Assembly (NCBI GenBank): GCA_051453625.1
Contig: JBOZIK010000001.1
Location: forward strand, 296,046,729 to 296,071,948
Source of the DNA: Welwitschia mirabilis
Taxonomy: Eukaryota; Gnetophyta; Gnetopsida; Welwitschiales
DNA length: 25,220 nt
Direction: 5' to 3'
This document shows, piece by piece, positions 8,151 to 17,905 of the stretch. The notes beneath the pieces were generated by a model, which did no database searches, had not been told where the DNA came from, and saw only the letters and a list, made by a program, of their open reading frames with translations. The translations under genes and the position numbers were made by a program. Positions within the stretch are counted from its first letter, which is position 1; each line of letters opens with the position of its first letter.

Positions 8151-9880
8151 TTGAACTCAGTAAAAGATAAAATTCAAACTTATTTAGGTAGGAAAAAATA
8201 AGTTTTAGAATTATAGAATCAAGTTGGATTTAAAAATTAAAAATAAATTATTGAGATAGAGGTTGGATTAAGGAAAAAAAACAATGAAAAGCTAAATTAC
8301 GAGATCACTAGCAAGGAAGAAAATATTCAGCTCTCTGAATATTTCAAAGATGTAAGTAGGAAATTACAAAGATCTTATGAAGTATTGCTGAACTAGATAT
8401 GGTTGCCAAAGATAAAGGAGAATTAGGAAATCTTCCAAGGGAAAGGATAGAAATATTAATATCCTTATTATAGAATTTGGGTTCAAGTAAGAAGTATGAC
8501 GCTAAATACATAGAACACTAATGGAATTTCATTACGTTTACGCACAATGAAGGGCCTTTACCCTTGAACAGGAAATTTTCAGATAAAATTTACATAGACC
8601 TATAAGGAATGAACAAAAAATTCATAAAGATCCATGCAAAGTCCTAAGAATATAGACATAAATAGCTTGAAGCCCAAAATTTTTTGGGATACTATTAGCC
8701 CCTTTTAAGAGCAAACAAGAGAGCTATAGATTAAATAACAGAAGAAAAAAGGACTATTAAGAATCAAATGGAAGAGACAAGCTCTTCTAGTCAACCTCCA
8801 CATGATTCATCAATTAAAAAAAAAAAAATCAGAAATAAAGAAGGAAATCAGAAGAGTAATAAATTTGATCTAAGGCACCCCCTCAACTTCTTTAACTCTG
8901 ACTGGTACGATGGAGGATAGAATTAATTTAAGTATTATTAATGCTTTGAAAGAATCTTGTGATGAGTTAAAGAAGGATATTATAATAATAAGCCCTGAGT
9001 TTACTTAATTCATTATTTATAATTTGTAAAAATAAAAAAAAGAGATTGCTCCATAAGCTTCATTTTATGAAAGTGAAGTTGGGTAAATGAATTGGATTTG
9101 GACAAAAAGAATTAGCTATGCCACGTAGCCTTGACTACTGTCTTTAAAAGTTATATGACTTTATTAATAGATTAGAAGAACATATGAAAATTATTATTTA
9201 AAAAAATTTTGAGGGATGGTCAAAGTTGAACCACATATTTGACAATTGTAAAAGAGATATTAAAGCATTAAGGATTGAAATTATTCAGAGAGGAGCTAAA
9301 GATCCCACGAGAGAAGTTAAGAATTTTTTAAATAACATTTTAACCAAATTTTGTAGGATATTAGAAGAGTATAAATCTGATGTTAAAATTTTTACCATGC
9401 TCTCTCAAGATTTGTAATAGTTATAGTCTTTTAGAGATAGGATTGTACAGCACATGACTATGTTGAAAGGCACTTTTGTGGATATTTTTTCGTAATTGAA
9501 GAATAAAGATTATTTTGAAATTTATATAGTTTCCCTTAGACAAACTTCCAGGCTATAACTGCAAGTTGAGGCAACTCTAGAGCCAGAACGTGTTCCCTAA
9601 AGTTCCCAAGCAAAAGTTCCTTCAGCTTCTAAAAGAAAGAGAGGAGAACCAAAATATCCAAAAGCTCCTTCATGAGGCATAGGATAGGACAAAAAGACAG
9701 ATTCATAGCAAATGGAAATAGATACCATAGATTTGAATGATCCTGCTCTCCAAGAGGAATAAAAAAGAATTGTAGCTGTAAAAGAAAAGGAAAAATAATC
9801 TATCCAATTGGCTAGAAAATGGGAGGAATCAAAATCTAGTTAGGAGCATCCTTTTGTTTTCAAAAGGATAAGAGGAAAAT
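8151..9880 (+). pseudogene. Charged C-terminal part of the gag-like gene, decayed
   Basis: Downstream of the plant transposon-protein domain lies a highly charged, Lys/Glu-rich coding remnant in changing frames. Pieces that read as protein: a Lys/Glu-rich stretch ending near 8380, KYIEH with WNFITFTHNEGPLPLN (about 8500-8570), MEDRINLSIINALKESCDEL (8911 on), the open piece 9226-9417 (IFDNCKRDIKALRIEI, then LTKFCRILEEYKSDVKIF; likely coiled coil), and an end with a basic SASKRKRGEPK run (about 9620-9650), then IDTIDLNDPALQEE (about 9719-9760). About 1.7 kb without a protease or RT signal suggests a gag-only or unknown ORF. The serine-rich patch at about 8775-8800 (SSSSQPPHDSS) looks like a linker. 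Assignment to the same gene as the upstream domain is inferred from strand and continuity. Confidence 0.5.
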
Positions 9881-10130
9881 GATGAGTTTCTCTATTTTTT
9901 TTATTTTGTATATATTTGTTTATTAAGGAACTAACAAAACCTTGGGCTTACGGGAACTAATGAGAATGAATTTTGATGTAAATCTTGCTTACTAATAAAG
10001 TATTTTTATTATTTTAATTATGCATTTTTAATGATAATAGATGTTTTTATTTATTAGTATACTTATTAATTAATAAGTTAGTTAGTTAGTATGTTAGTAG
10101 GTTAGTATATATATTTTCTTATTGCATTTG
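9881..10130 (+). other. AT-rich 3'-end-like sequence
   Basis: Directly after the last coding-like piece the sequence becomes T-rich, with TTTTTATTTTGTATAT and an AATAAAG at about 9995-10001 followed by T-runs. This would suit a plant 3' UTR and poly(A) region. A short GTTA-rich stretch (about 10075-10105) follows. Confidence 0.35.
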
Positions 10131-10131
10131 A

Positions 10132-10307
10132 GGTACAAGATGCCATGTGGCATAAGGATGAAAGAGAAGGTTTAGATGACAAAATAGTAATACCAACCCT
10201 CAATGATATACCTATTCCTAAGGAGCAAAGAATGGAAACAAAAAAAAAAAAAGGTTATAAGAATAGGATCACCACCAAGGATGGGGTTCTTTTTGGAAAA
10301 ACTTTCT
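10132..10307 (+). pseudogene. Short unidentified open stretch
   Basis: A frame with coding-like composition: EVQDAMWHKDEREGLDDKI, then VIPTLNDIPIPKE, then a Lys run at an A12 tract (about 10240-10251), then YKNRITTKDGVLFGKTF, ending at a TAG near 10305. The upstream 'TTTTCTTATTGCATTTGAG' resembles a plant 3' splice site, so this could be a stray exon, or a piece of the gag-like element. A different frame across the A-tract is open at 10203-10421. The A-run may have slipped, so which frame is original is unclear. I do not recognise the product. Confidence 0.3.
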
Positions 10308-10429
10308 AGGAATAGACTAAGTAAGAAAGTTAAGAAAGGGAGCTCTAGCTATCCTACAAAGGATGCAGTAGAATTTTCCATACTTCAAAGTGTTACCTAC
10401 AAAGAAGAACATAAGCCTTAGTGCATCTT

Positions 10430-10945
10430 TATGTAACAAGTGATATTTCAATATAAAGTTGAAAAGAATATTTGAATATCATTGTATGCATGTTCTATTA
10501 CTTGAAAAAGTAACATTATTTTTACTTACTCTTGTTTGTGCATCTAACCATAAATTAGGATAATTAATAGTACTTAAAAAAAGTATTGTCCAATAACTTA
10601 TTTAATTTCTATCATGTTTCATTACTTTCTTCATTTCCACTTGGTATAATATATGTATATAGTAACTTAGTAGTAATAAACCAACATAACTAGTTCAAGT
10701 AACTTCATCATAAGACTATCATGATGATGCATTTTGAACTAAATGATTTAATCTCAACTAGTTCTTTAGTAAGTCTTTAGTTATTTTTATTTAATGATGT
10801 GAGCTTATTTTAGGTTAATAGCAGCATAGTTTCTGCATTTTTCCAATATTATTTTATATTATTTAATATTATTCTGTGATGTTTTCTGCACTTATTTCAC
10901 CCTATAAGCACCTATCAATAACATAACTAGGACTATAAACTATGA
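10430..10945. other. Unassigned AT-rich spacer
   Basis: No coding family or repeat structure recognised on either strand. Confidence 0.4.
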
Positions 10946-10949
10946 TTTT

Positions 10950-12055
10950 GTATTTAGTTTTTTCTTCTAAATCTAAGCATTCATTAATACCAATTTTTAA
11001 ATTTAATTTCAAAGGTATAATAGATTCTTTGATATTTTTTGAGTCTAAATTTTTAAATTAGATCTCCAACGTAATTCCTTTAAGTTAAGAACATTACATT
11101 ATTTTTGAACTTAACATCTACATTAAGGTAGTATCTAGTCAGTTCTAGATTACAAGCTTTTAGGTACCTCAATTAATATAATCTTTGTACGACTCATAGT
11201 TATTTCATCATTATGAGCTATCAATGTGTCATCTTCATATAGCATCATATACATAAACCTATCTCCATGATATTTAATAAATAAGGTGGCATCTATATGC
11301 TAATAATCACATAGTCTAGATTCAATGATGTTCAAGTAACTCACACGTTGTGTATACCATGCTTTCATGGCTTGTTTTAGTTCATACATAACTTATTTAG
11401 TCTACACATTATTTTGTTCATTATCTTTCACTTCAAAACCATTAGATTGCATCATATGTATTTCTTATTTAAGATTTTAATTAAGAAAGTTAGTCTTTAT
11501 GTCTAACTAGTACATTTTTCATCCCTTCTAAGCCACTAAGGAATTTCAATTTTTATGTAGCCCATTTAGCTATTAGTGTAAGGACTTCATTATAGTCTAA
11601 TACTTTTCTTTGACATAGGACAATAAAAAAACTTCTATGTTTATGTCATTCAAGGATGTTATTCACTTGTTATGGAAAAATCCATTTGTTAAATAATGTG
11701 ATGTGACCTTACATAAGTCAATCAACTCCCATGTATTACTTTTCACAAGAGAATTGCATTCTTCTTGTAGGACTTAAACCTAATGATCATGTAGAATGAA
11801 TCTTTAAAAGAGGTTGGTACACCATAAATGTCAGATGAAACTCATCATCATTATTAAGATATGCATCATATATTTACCTAGTTCTAGTTTTTCCATCTTA
11901 TTGTCATGAATTTCTTATAGAGTAGATTGTAACTAAGTACATTATCTTTATTTTTAGGAGTGATTAACATTCTCATTAGGATAATTCAATGAGTTAATGC
12001 TAGAATCATTTTCATTATTGAGAAATAGATAAGAAAGAATTATGAGTAAGAAATT
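10950..12055 (-). pseudogene. Ty1/copia reverse transcriptase fragment (copy 1)
   Basis: Read on the minus strand, copia RT motifs appear in order: a degraded DY.EV...IAKW segment (about 11590-11540), LVRHKD/DIKTNFLN (about 11510-11480, canonical DVK.AFLNG), MMQSNGFEVKD (about 11455-11430, canonical M.QP.GF), YELKQAMKAWYTQR (about 11390-11350, canonical YGLKQ.PRAWY), LFIKYHGDRFMYMMLYEDD (about 11290-11228), LIAHND, then MFLTQRNYVGDLIQKF (about 11090-11040). The active-site box is YEDD (11228-11239) instead of the usual YVDD. Many stops and at least two frameshifts are present. Sequence at 11880-12030 matches the copy-2 region at about 14150-14250, upstream of RT. The piece has no integrase or RNase H end, so it is a truncated relative of the next element. 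Confidence 0.88.
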
Positions 12056-12068
12056 CCCAAAAGAAAAT

Positions 12069-12220
12069 GTTTGTTTCTTCATATTTCATCATATTCCTTC
12101 CTTGCGTTTCTCATTACGATGATGATCTTTCTTTTAAGAAAAAGTAATACCATTAGGATTTTATTAGATTTTTCCTGTCCCCTTAGGTATATGACCACAG
12201 CGCATATATAAACCTTAACA
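12069..12220 (-). mobile_element. Possible 3' LTR edge of copia element (copy 2)
   Basis: On the minus strand, TGTTAAGG begins at 12220 immediately after a purine tract, as expected for a copia 3' LTR start. The outer end is not defined; TGTTTG at 12069 is a candidate only. A 16-base motif CCTTAGGTATATGACC (12181-12196) recurs with one change at 12284-12299, outside the LTR. I could not match this stretch to sequence beside the primer site at 17887, so the LTR call rests on the polypurine junction. Confidence 0.4.
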
Positions 12221-12233
12221 ATTCCCCCCTCAA
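12221..12233 (-). promoter_or_regulatory. Polypurine tract of copia copy 2
   Basis: Minus-strand TTGAGGGGGGAAT directly precedes TGTTAAGG. This is the classic plant copia junction where plus-strand DNA synthesis is primed. It lies 370 bases past the pol stop at 12606-12608. Confidence 0.7.
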
Positions 12234-12246
12234 TGTGGGAATACAC

Positions 12247-12490
12247 TTCCTTCTAAGGGAAACTAGAGTACTCAGAAGAAAAACCTTAGGAATATGACCT
12301 ATAGTAAAATCTCCTTAAAGGAGTTGTCATGTGAGGGAACTACTTCCTTAAAGAAGTAGTTAATTTACTACTAGACATCCTATAGCATATAGGATTATTA
12401 TGTGCATTATAGATTCCATAATGCTAAGTTAAAAATGTACTACACATCATGTAGTACTAGGCTGAAATTGTACTACACATCTCGTAGTAC
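12247..12490. repeat. Series of short inverted repeats (hairpin cluster)
   Basis: Eight inverted repeats follow one another in 245 bases. Arms and spacers: TTCCTT/AGGGAA at 12247-12261 (one wobble pair); GAGTACTC palindrome at 12266-12273; CTCCTT/AAGGAG, 1-base spacer, 12311-12323; AACTACTTC/GAAGTAGTT, 6-base spacer, 12338-12361; ATCCTATA/TATAGGAT, 3-base spacer, 12377-12395; GCATTAT/ATAATGC, 7-base spacer, 12404-12424; GTACTACA/TGTAGTAC, 5-base spacer, 12437-12457; GTACTAC/GTAGTAC, 7-base spacer, 12470-12490. The last two are near-identical copies at a 33-base period. All arms except the first pair perfectly, although the surrounding element is heavily mutated. The block lies between the pol stop and polypurine tract of copia copy 2, so it would sit in the 3' untranslated part of its RNA. 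Confidence 0.9.
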
Positions 12491-12605
12491 TAGGATCAAG
12501 AGTGACTTCAAACAAAGACTCAAAAATCAAATAATGCCCATTATATACAAGAGAAAAAATGAGTTTAAATCAACTCATCATCAATTTAATTTTTGATTGA
12601 AAATA

Positions 12606-13440
12606 CTAAAACTCATCTTGACCAAGTGATTTAGTAAGAATATTAGCAGTTTGTTTATAGTTGGACAATTTATAGGTATAATAATTTTGTTTTATATGAT
12701 TTTTCTAATTTTATAAACTTCAACACAAAAACATTTTGACCTATCATAGTGCACTAGATTTTTTGCTATACAAACTATTAACTAATTGTTGATGAAGATC
12801 TCTATTACCTTAGTCTATTTTAAGTTCATTATTATAATAATTTTCTTAGCCATTTAATTTCTTTACATGCCTTAAAAGTAGCTATATGTTTTAGCTTAGC
12901 AGAAAATTGCACTATAGTTTTCTAACACTTTGACTGTAAAGATAGCAGTAATGTCCCTAAGAATGTAATATACCCTAATGTTAATAATGAAATATTAGTT
13001 TATTTAGCAAAATCATAATTAAAGTATGCATTTGGAATAAATTGAGATTTTCTTTTATAGGTTATACCCAAATCTTTGGTCTTCTTTAGATATCTCGAAA
13101 GTCTTTTTGCAGTGTTTAGATGAGTTACATTAGATACATGAAGATATCTTGGTAATACACTAATAACATATGATATGCTTGGTCTAGTATTGATTACATA
13201 AATTAGACCTCTTACTATTCTTCTATATTTAATTTTATTTGCAAGTTTTGAGTTTTTTTAGTAGATATATAAGCATTCTTATCCAAACGTATTATATCTT
13301 TATTTGCATTTTTTAATCCAAACTTCTAGATCAAATCCTTAATGTACATCTTTTGTATCATGAGTATTTCATTCTTTTATTAAATAATTTCTATTCCTAC
13401 ATAGAATTTGGTCAATCTGAAACTAGAAATTTTAAATTCC
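12606..13440 (-). pseudogene. Ty1/copia RNase H domain (copy 2), C-terminal end of pol
   Basis: The minus-strand frame ends with QTANILTKSLGQDEF and a stop at 12606-12608. This is the family's terminal 'ADILTK-L' signature. Further in, LKHIATFKACKEIKWLRKLL (about 12900-12830) matches the copia RNase H segment 'AEAEYIA...KE..WLR.LL', with the expected acidic residue replaced. The remaining sequence up to the RT is too decayed to read continuously. This domain would degrade the RNA template during reverse transcription. Confidence 0.82.
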
Positions 13441-13449
13441 TTACTTAAG

Positions 13450-14150
13450 GTAATTTTTATTTTTTTATGTCTTTATCATTACTTCGTGTTATCAGTGTAT
13501 CTTCATATACCACTGTGTATGTATATTTACATCCATCATATTTTATGAATAATATGTCATTCAAATATTGATAATCACATAATATAAATCCAATGAAACT
13601 TAAATAGTTTGCAAGCCTAGTGTACTGAGCTCTTTGTACTTGTTTTAGCCCATATAGAATCTTGATCATTCTGGACATCTTATATTCTTTGCCTTTTATT
13701 CAACTCCCTTTGATTATATTATGTAGATTTCTTCTTTGGGGTCTTCATAGAAAAAGGTAATGTTTATATCCAATTAATGAAGCTTTAATTCTTTTTTGCT
13801 ATCAAGGTAATTAATGTTCTAATGGTAGCCCATTTTGCTATTAAAGTAAAGACTTCATTGTAATCAAGTCCTTTCTTCTATTGTAGGCCTACAACAACAA
13901 GTCAAGATATTATATTTGTTATGGAAAACCTATTTGTTAGGTAATGATATTGGCCCTAACTTTTTAGCCAATTCCTCATTTTTAATAGGACTATCATATT
14001 CTTCTTGCATGGTTTTTATCCAATGATCATGTTGAATGCTTTTTTAAATGAGGTTGGTTCATCATCAAAGATCAAGTAAATCTTGTTATCATCATCATCA
14101 TGAGATGTATGTGAGCCATGTTCAGCTCCATTTTTACCTTTTTCATCATT
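13450..14150 (-). pseudogene. Ty1/copia reverse transcriptase (copy 2)
   Basis: An uninterrupted minus-strand piece at 13457-13678 contains LYGLKQVQRAQYTRL (canonical YGLKQ.PRAWY), LFIKYDGCKYTYTVVYED and LITRSND. The active-site box reads YED followed by Thr (13496-13507), so one of the two catalytic Asp codons is lost relative to YVDD. Upstream on the minus strand, 13680-14100 is a decayed N-terminal part with an AKW-type segment near 13830 and a QPHLKKHSTWSLDKNHA region near 14060-14000 (canonical 'EP.....A......W..AM'). The same layout is seen in copy 1. A stretch of CATCAT repeats at about 14080-14105 encodes a Met/Asp-rich linker. Identity between copy 1 and copy 2 across RT is about 60-65% by eye, so they are relatives rather than a recent duplication. 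Confidence 0.9.
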
Positions 14151-14479
14151 ATGAACATCTTGAAGAGTAGACTGCAACTAAGCACTTTGATGTTTCTCTA
14201 GGTGACATTAGCTTATTTAATCAAAGAACCTACTGAATTGTTAGTAAAACCATGATTAAGCATCCTAGGAGCATAAAATTGCTCAATCCTTATAGGTTGC
14301 AAAGTAGATGTACCGATAGAAGGAACTAAAGCATTATTGGTAGCCATATATCCCCTCTCACCTATAGGACATTAAACATTCATTATGGTTACTAGCTTAT
14401 AGGAAAGATGAAGTTTTGAAGGATTAAGCTAAGAATAATTTTTTAAAGTCTATGCGAAGATGACGTTATGAGAAATAAG

Positions 14480-15320
14480 GATCTTATAATGCTCTAAGGG
14501 ATATACTAAATAATCTTTTTGGTTAGTTGAATATCTCACAAAAATGCCAATGTGAGCATGTGCTCTAAATTTATCATGATGTTTACTTGGAATATGGATG
14601 TAGTACCTTCAACTAAAAACATGAAAATGGTTTAACTTTGACTTATACCCATATCACTTTTTATCTAGAGATACTTCGTTTTTGGTATATTGACTAATAT
14701 AATTATTGAGATGTACTACTATATTCATTACTTTACCCTAGACATAGGTCTTATAATCTCTAAAATACATAACAGAATGTGCCATATCTATGATAGTGTA
14801 ATTAAATCACTCAACAATGCCATTCTATTAGGGTATCCTTAGGTAGGTCTTCGAATGTTAAATATTTGTAGAAGTAAGAAAGTCTTAGTAGATGTGTACT
14901 TGCCATCATTATCTAAGTGAAATATTTTAATCTAATAGTTAGCTTACTTTTTTAATTTGGTTTTAAACTTTTTGAAAATATCCAAAGTTGGTGATTTGGA
15001 TTTAATGAAGTAAGTCAAGTGATTTAAAAATAGTCATTAACAAAGGAAATAAAGTAATAAAATCCATGGAGATTGAAAACCAGAACAGATCCATATGAAT
15101 CACTATAAGCAAGCAAAAGATTTTGATCAACATGTCACTTATTTGGTAAAAATTATTGCCTAGTTGCTTTACCTATAAAACATACTTTACACTAAGAAAA
15201 ATCTTGTATAATTGATAAAAAGAAGCTAGTGGTCATTTTCACACATTGCATTCATTGTCTGAGGAGTAGGATGTCCTAGTTAAGCATGCCACAATAGTGA
15301 GAGATAAATGTTATTATAAA
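14480..15320 (-). pseudogene. Ty1/copia integrase (copy 2)
   Basis: Minus-strand motifs in order. The GAG_pre-integrase box is LWHA*LGHPTPQTMNAMC (about 15297-15241; the stop replaces a residue). The core follows with AYSDSYGSVLVFNLHGFYYF (about 15110-15050), whose SD holds the first catalytic Asp, then SFVNDYF (about 15048-15028). YFIKSKSPTLDIFKKFKTK follows in another frame, then IKIFHLDNDGKYTS (about 14930-14890, second Asp; canonical D-N-GGE) and a P-x-NRMAL segment (about 14840-14815; canonical PQQNG). Downstream at about 14560-14500, an HMLTLAFL..I piece equals the family's 'AR.CVFLGY'. The domain inserts the cDNA copy into the host chromosome. Frameshifts and stops make it non-functional. 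Confidence 0.87.
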
Positions 15321-15819
15321 TGATGCAAGTGATTTCTTACATTTTGACACAACCACGAAGATACATTAGCTTTCCATCCATGTAGCCTTTCATAAATAGT
15401 TGCTTATTTCCATCATAAATATCCAATGAGTGTTTTATCACAAAAATAGTATGATCTCCTTGCAATATAGTTGAAAGCAATAGAAGACGTAACCTCAAAA
15501 AAAAACATAGTGAACATGTAAAATAGTCTAGGGAGAGAGAGATGTCAAGTTAAGAGTAATCAAATCATAATCTTACATAGAAACTAATGTTTTATGTACC
15601 AAACAAATATGACTTGATGCTACAATGAAGTAATCAAAATAATCATGTGGATAAGTCATGTGACAAGTTTCACCTGTGTTAGGAATTCACGTTTCATCAT
15701 GAGGTATTTGCTCATTCATACTAATAAAATCAAATACTACATTAGATTCAAGATTTTTAGCATCATCAAGGGAATTATATTCTTTAGTAGCTACATTCAC
15801 CTTAAGTTAGAATTATCTT

Positions 15820-16740
15820 ACCTAAAGAATCTTATAAAAGTCAATAGTATGATGTTTTTGGCATCATGAGCATTGATGCTTACTCTTCTTAGAAGCAGCA
15901 GTATTCTTAAATTGCATCTTATTTTGCAGAGTATGATTTAACTTTCTATCTTGCTATTTTTGCAGAGCCTTACTATTATCATGATGTGTTCCATTTTGTA
16001 GATAAGATTTATTAGTAAACTATTTAATTTATTGAAGAGGACTACTAGAATAAAAAACTTTACATGTGATATCAAGGGCAGAAGATTCCATAAAGTTAAA
16101 CTAATCTTTGACAGAAATGAGATCCTTATGAATCATATGAAAAGTTATAATATTTAATTGATTACTATCATGTAGTGACATAATATAACTACATAAAGAA
16201 TATTCTTCTAATTAATAGTAGATTAAGTTGACATAATGAATGAAAACTTGTTTTTATGAGTTAATCTTTACTACCTTTGCCTTAATGTCTTGCATCTATG
16301 CAATTAATTATCTCATCTTTCTTTTCTTATAATGAAAATTGTTCATGTGAGTTATAAGATTAAGGAGCTCAAAGTTACTTTTTAAGTAAAGTGTATCCCT
16401 CAAGAATAGAAGTTTGTATAACAAGTTTTGATCTGATCAACCAACTTCTTGTGTTGATAGGTGATAGATTTCTACATAATCTTTGTTAATGTTTTATCAA
16501 TATCTTATCAAGTAACCTCTTTAGTCAGATCTTGAAGAAGAGTATGATTACATATCAAGAGTTTCTTTCCATAATCATAAATTTTCATGTTTGATATAAA
16601 ATCTTCATGTCAGACCTTCCACACTTGATCATCTTAAAGAGTGACTCTAATATTGGCCATGATCCTAGTGGTGAGTAAAGGTGTGAACAAATTTGACAAG
16701 GACTAAAACTTATCCTTTAAAGATTATGATGAATATGCCA
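15820..16740 (-). pseudogene. Ty1/copia gag with zinc knuckle (copy 2)
   Basis: On the minus strand, KHQCS*CQKHHTIDFYKIL (about 15878-15823) is a decayed CCHC zinc knuckle of the type 'C-S-x-C-x-K-x-GHT-D-x-C-Y-K'. The last Cys is absent and one stop interrupts it. It is preceded by a Lys-rich KMQFKNTAASKKSK. Further upstream, a frame with many stops from an ATG near 16735 reads DDQVWKV, EDFISNMKIYDYGKKLLICNH, KKLVDQIKT and LLNLITHMNNFHYKKRKDEI, consistent in place and composition with copia gag but not a firm match. The open plus-strand frame at 15645-15869 is antisense to this and has no support. Confidence 0.6.
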
Positions 16741-16744
16741 TGAT

Positions 16745-17865
16745 GAAAATAAAGTGAAAAACAAAAGGCAATTAACAACTTATGAGATAAAGTCAAGAAT
16801 CAGAGGGATCTTGCTCACATTTACAAATTGCAAACGATCTATCCACTACATAAAGAAATCTTGTCAAATTTTAAAAGAGAATGTAAGAAAAAGAAAATAA
16901 AAAAATAGTATAGTCACAAGAAAAGGGATCTTGTTGTCATCAACAACTTTAACTGATCTATCCAAATCATAAGCAACTAAAGTAAAGAGACAAAATGTTA
17001 TGATGAAGAGGTATAGTTATAGTAAAAGGAAATAAACTTAAAAATTAAGTGATGAATTCAAAATACAGAGTATTACAACCATGAAACCCCCTTCAACTAG
17101 CAAAAACCTATGCGCATAAGAAAGAAAAACAAAAGTACATTATTTAAAATTTCTTAGTGTAAGCAAGGTAGATTTTAACATAAAAGATCTAAATTGATTA
17201 TTAGGTGATAAAAATGCTAAAATGAATTAATTTTAAAGTCTACTCTTAAATCTAGATAGCAATCATGTCCTCTCCAAGAGTGGTATTCTTATTTCCAAAG
17301 GGAGTAAAAAGATCAAAAGTAAATCACATTAGTAGAGCTTCTAAGTCATCAGCTAGTTTCAGTTATCTGAGCTATACACCCCTCTTAAGAGAGAGTATCA
17401 TGTAATGTTAATGACTTAGTTACAACTTGGATTCAATAAATTTTATTAAATTTATGTCCCTTGCTAATGAAATCCAAGTGTACCTATCCATTATGTCTCT
17501 GGGCTTCATTAAATATGTCCTTGATTGCTAAGGTATACTATTCACATACAAAAACTGACATATATATCAAGCATTTTAGGAAAATTTATTATAAATGAAG
17601 ATATTAATGTAATTGTTTTAGTCATAAAATACATCTTCTATTATCTTTAAACTGAAACTTAATTTTATGCTTTTATCCATAATAATTGCAGATCTCTAGC
17701 CACATTTTAGAATACATGATGGAAAATAGACATAATTCTAGATAAAACAATGATGGAAATGGAGACATAGGGTGGTGACATATAGGAGCAACATTGGAAG
17801 ATAGGTAGAAGTGGCATGTAAAAGTGATACTACAGACATATGATAGTAGCACATGTTGGTAGAGG
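16745..17865 (-). other. Untranslated leader region of copia copy 2, unassigned
   Basis: About 1.1 kb between the primer site and the probable gag start, with no readable protein. A GGGATCTTG...GATCTATCCA pattern appears twice, at about 16805 and 16925, suggesting an old ~120-base duplication. A 10-base palindrome CTCTTAAGAG lies near 17383. Another insertion could be hidden here. Confidence 0.35.
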
Positions 17866-17868
17866 AAT

Positions 17869-17884
17869 CTAGCTTCAAATACCA
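17869..17884 (-). promoter_or_regulatory. Primer-binding site of copia copy 2 (initiator-Met type)
   Basis: Minus-strand TGGTATTTGAAGCTAG, then ATTC, resembles the common plant copia site TGGTATCAGAGCTAGG, with changes in the middle. It is preceded by CCAACA then CA, as at an LTR end. An open minus-strand frame (17673-17885) starting on this site is part of the leader, not a gene. Orientation and distance agree with the minus-strand gag-pol to the left. Confidence 0.6.
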
Positions 17885-17905
17885 TGTGTTGGACTCATCA
17901 TGATA

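Noticed and set aside
12247-12490. CRISPR array or bacterial attachment site as the explanation for the repeated palindromes
   Set aside because: Only two units are true repeats, there are no constant spacers, and all surrounding sequence is plant retrotransposon.
12402-12596. Plus-strand 64-residue open frame with a repeated YYTS motif
   Set aside because: The repeat in the peptide is only the two hairpin copies 33 bases apart. It is antisense to a copia 3' untranslated region.
15645-15869. Plus-strand 74-residue open frame
   Set aside because: Antisense to the copia zinc-knuckle region, which has a family match on the minus strand.
16805-16980. Tandem duplication of about 120 bases with GGGATCTTG and GATCTATCCA
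   Set aside because: Only two short matching blocks separated by unlike sequence. Too weak to call a feature.
17370-17410. A second polypurine/LTR junction (minus strand AAGAGGGG then TGTATAGC)
   Set aside because: It has a suggestive pattern, but no pol end lies before it and I found no partner LTR.
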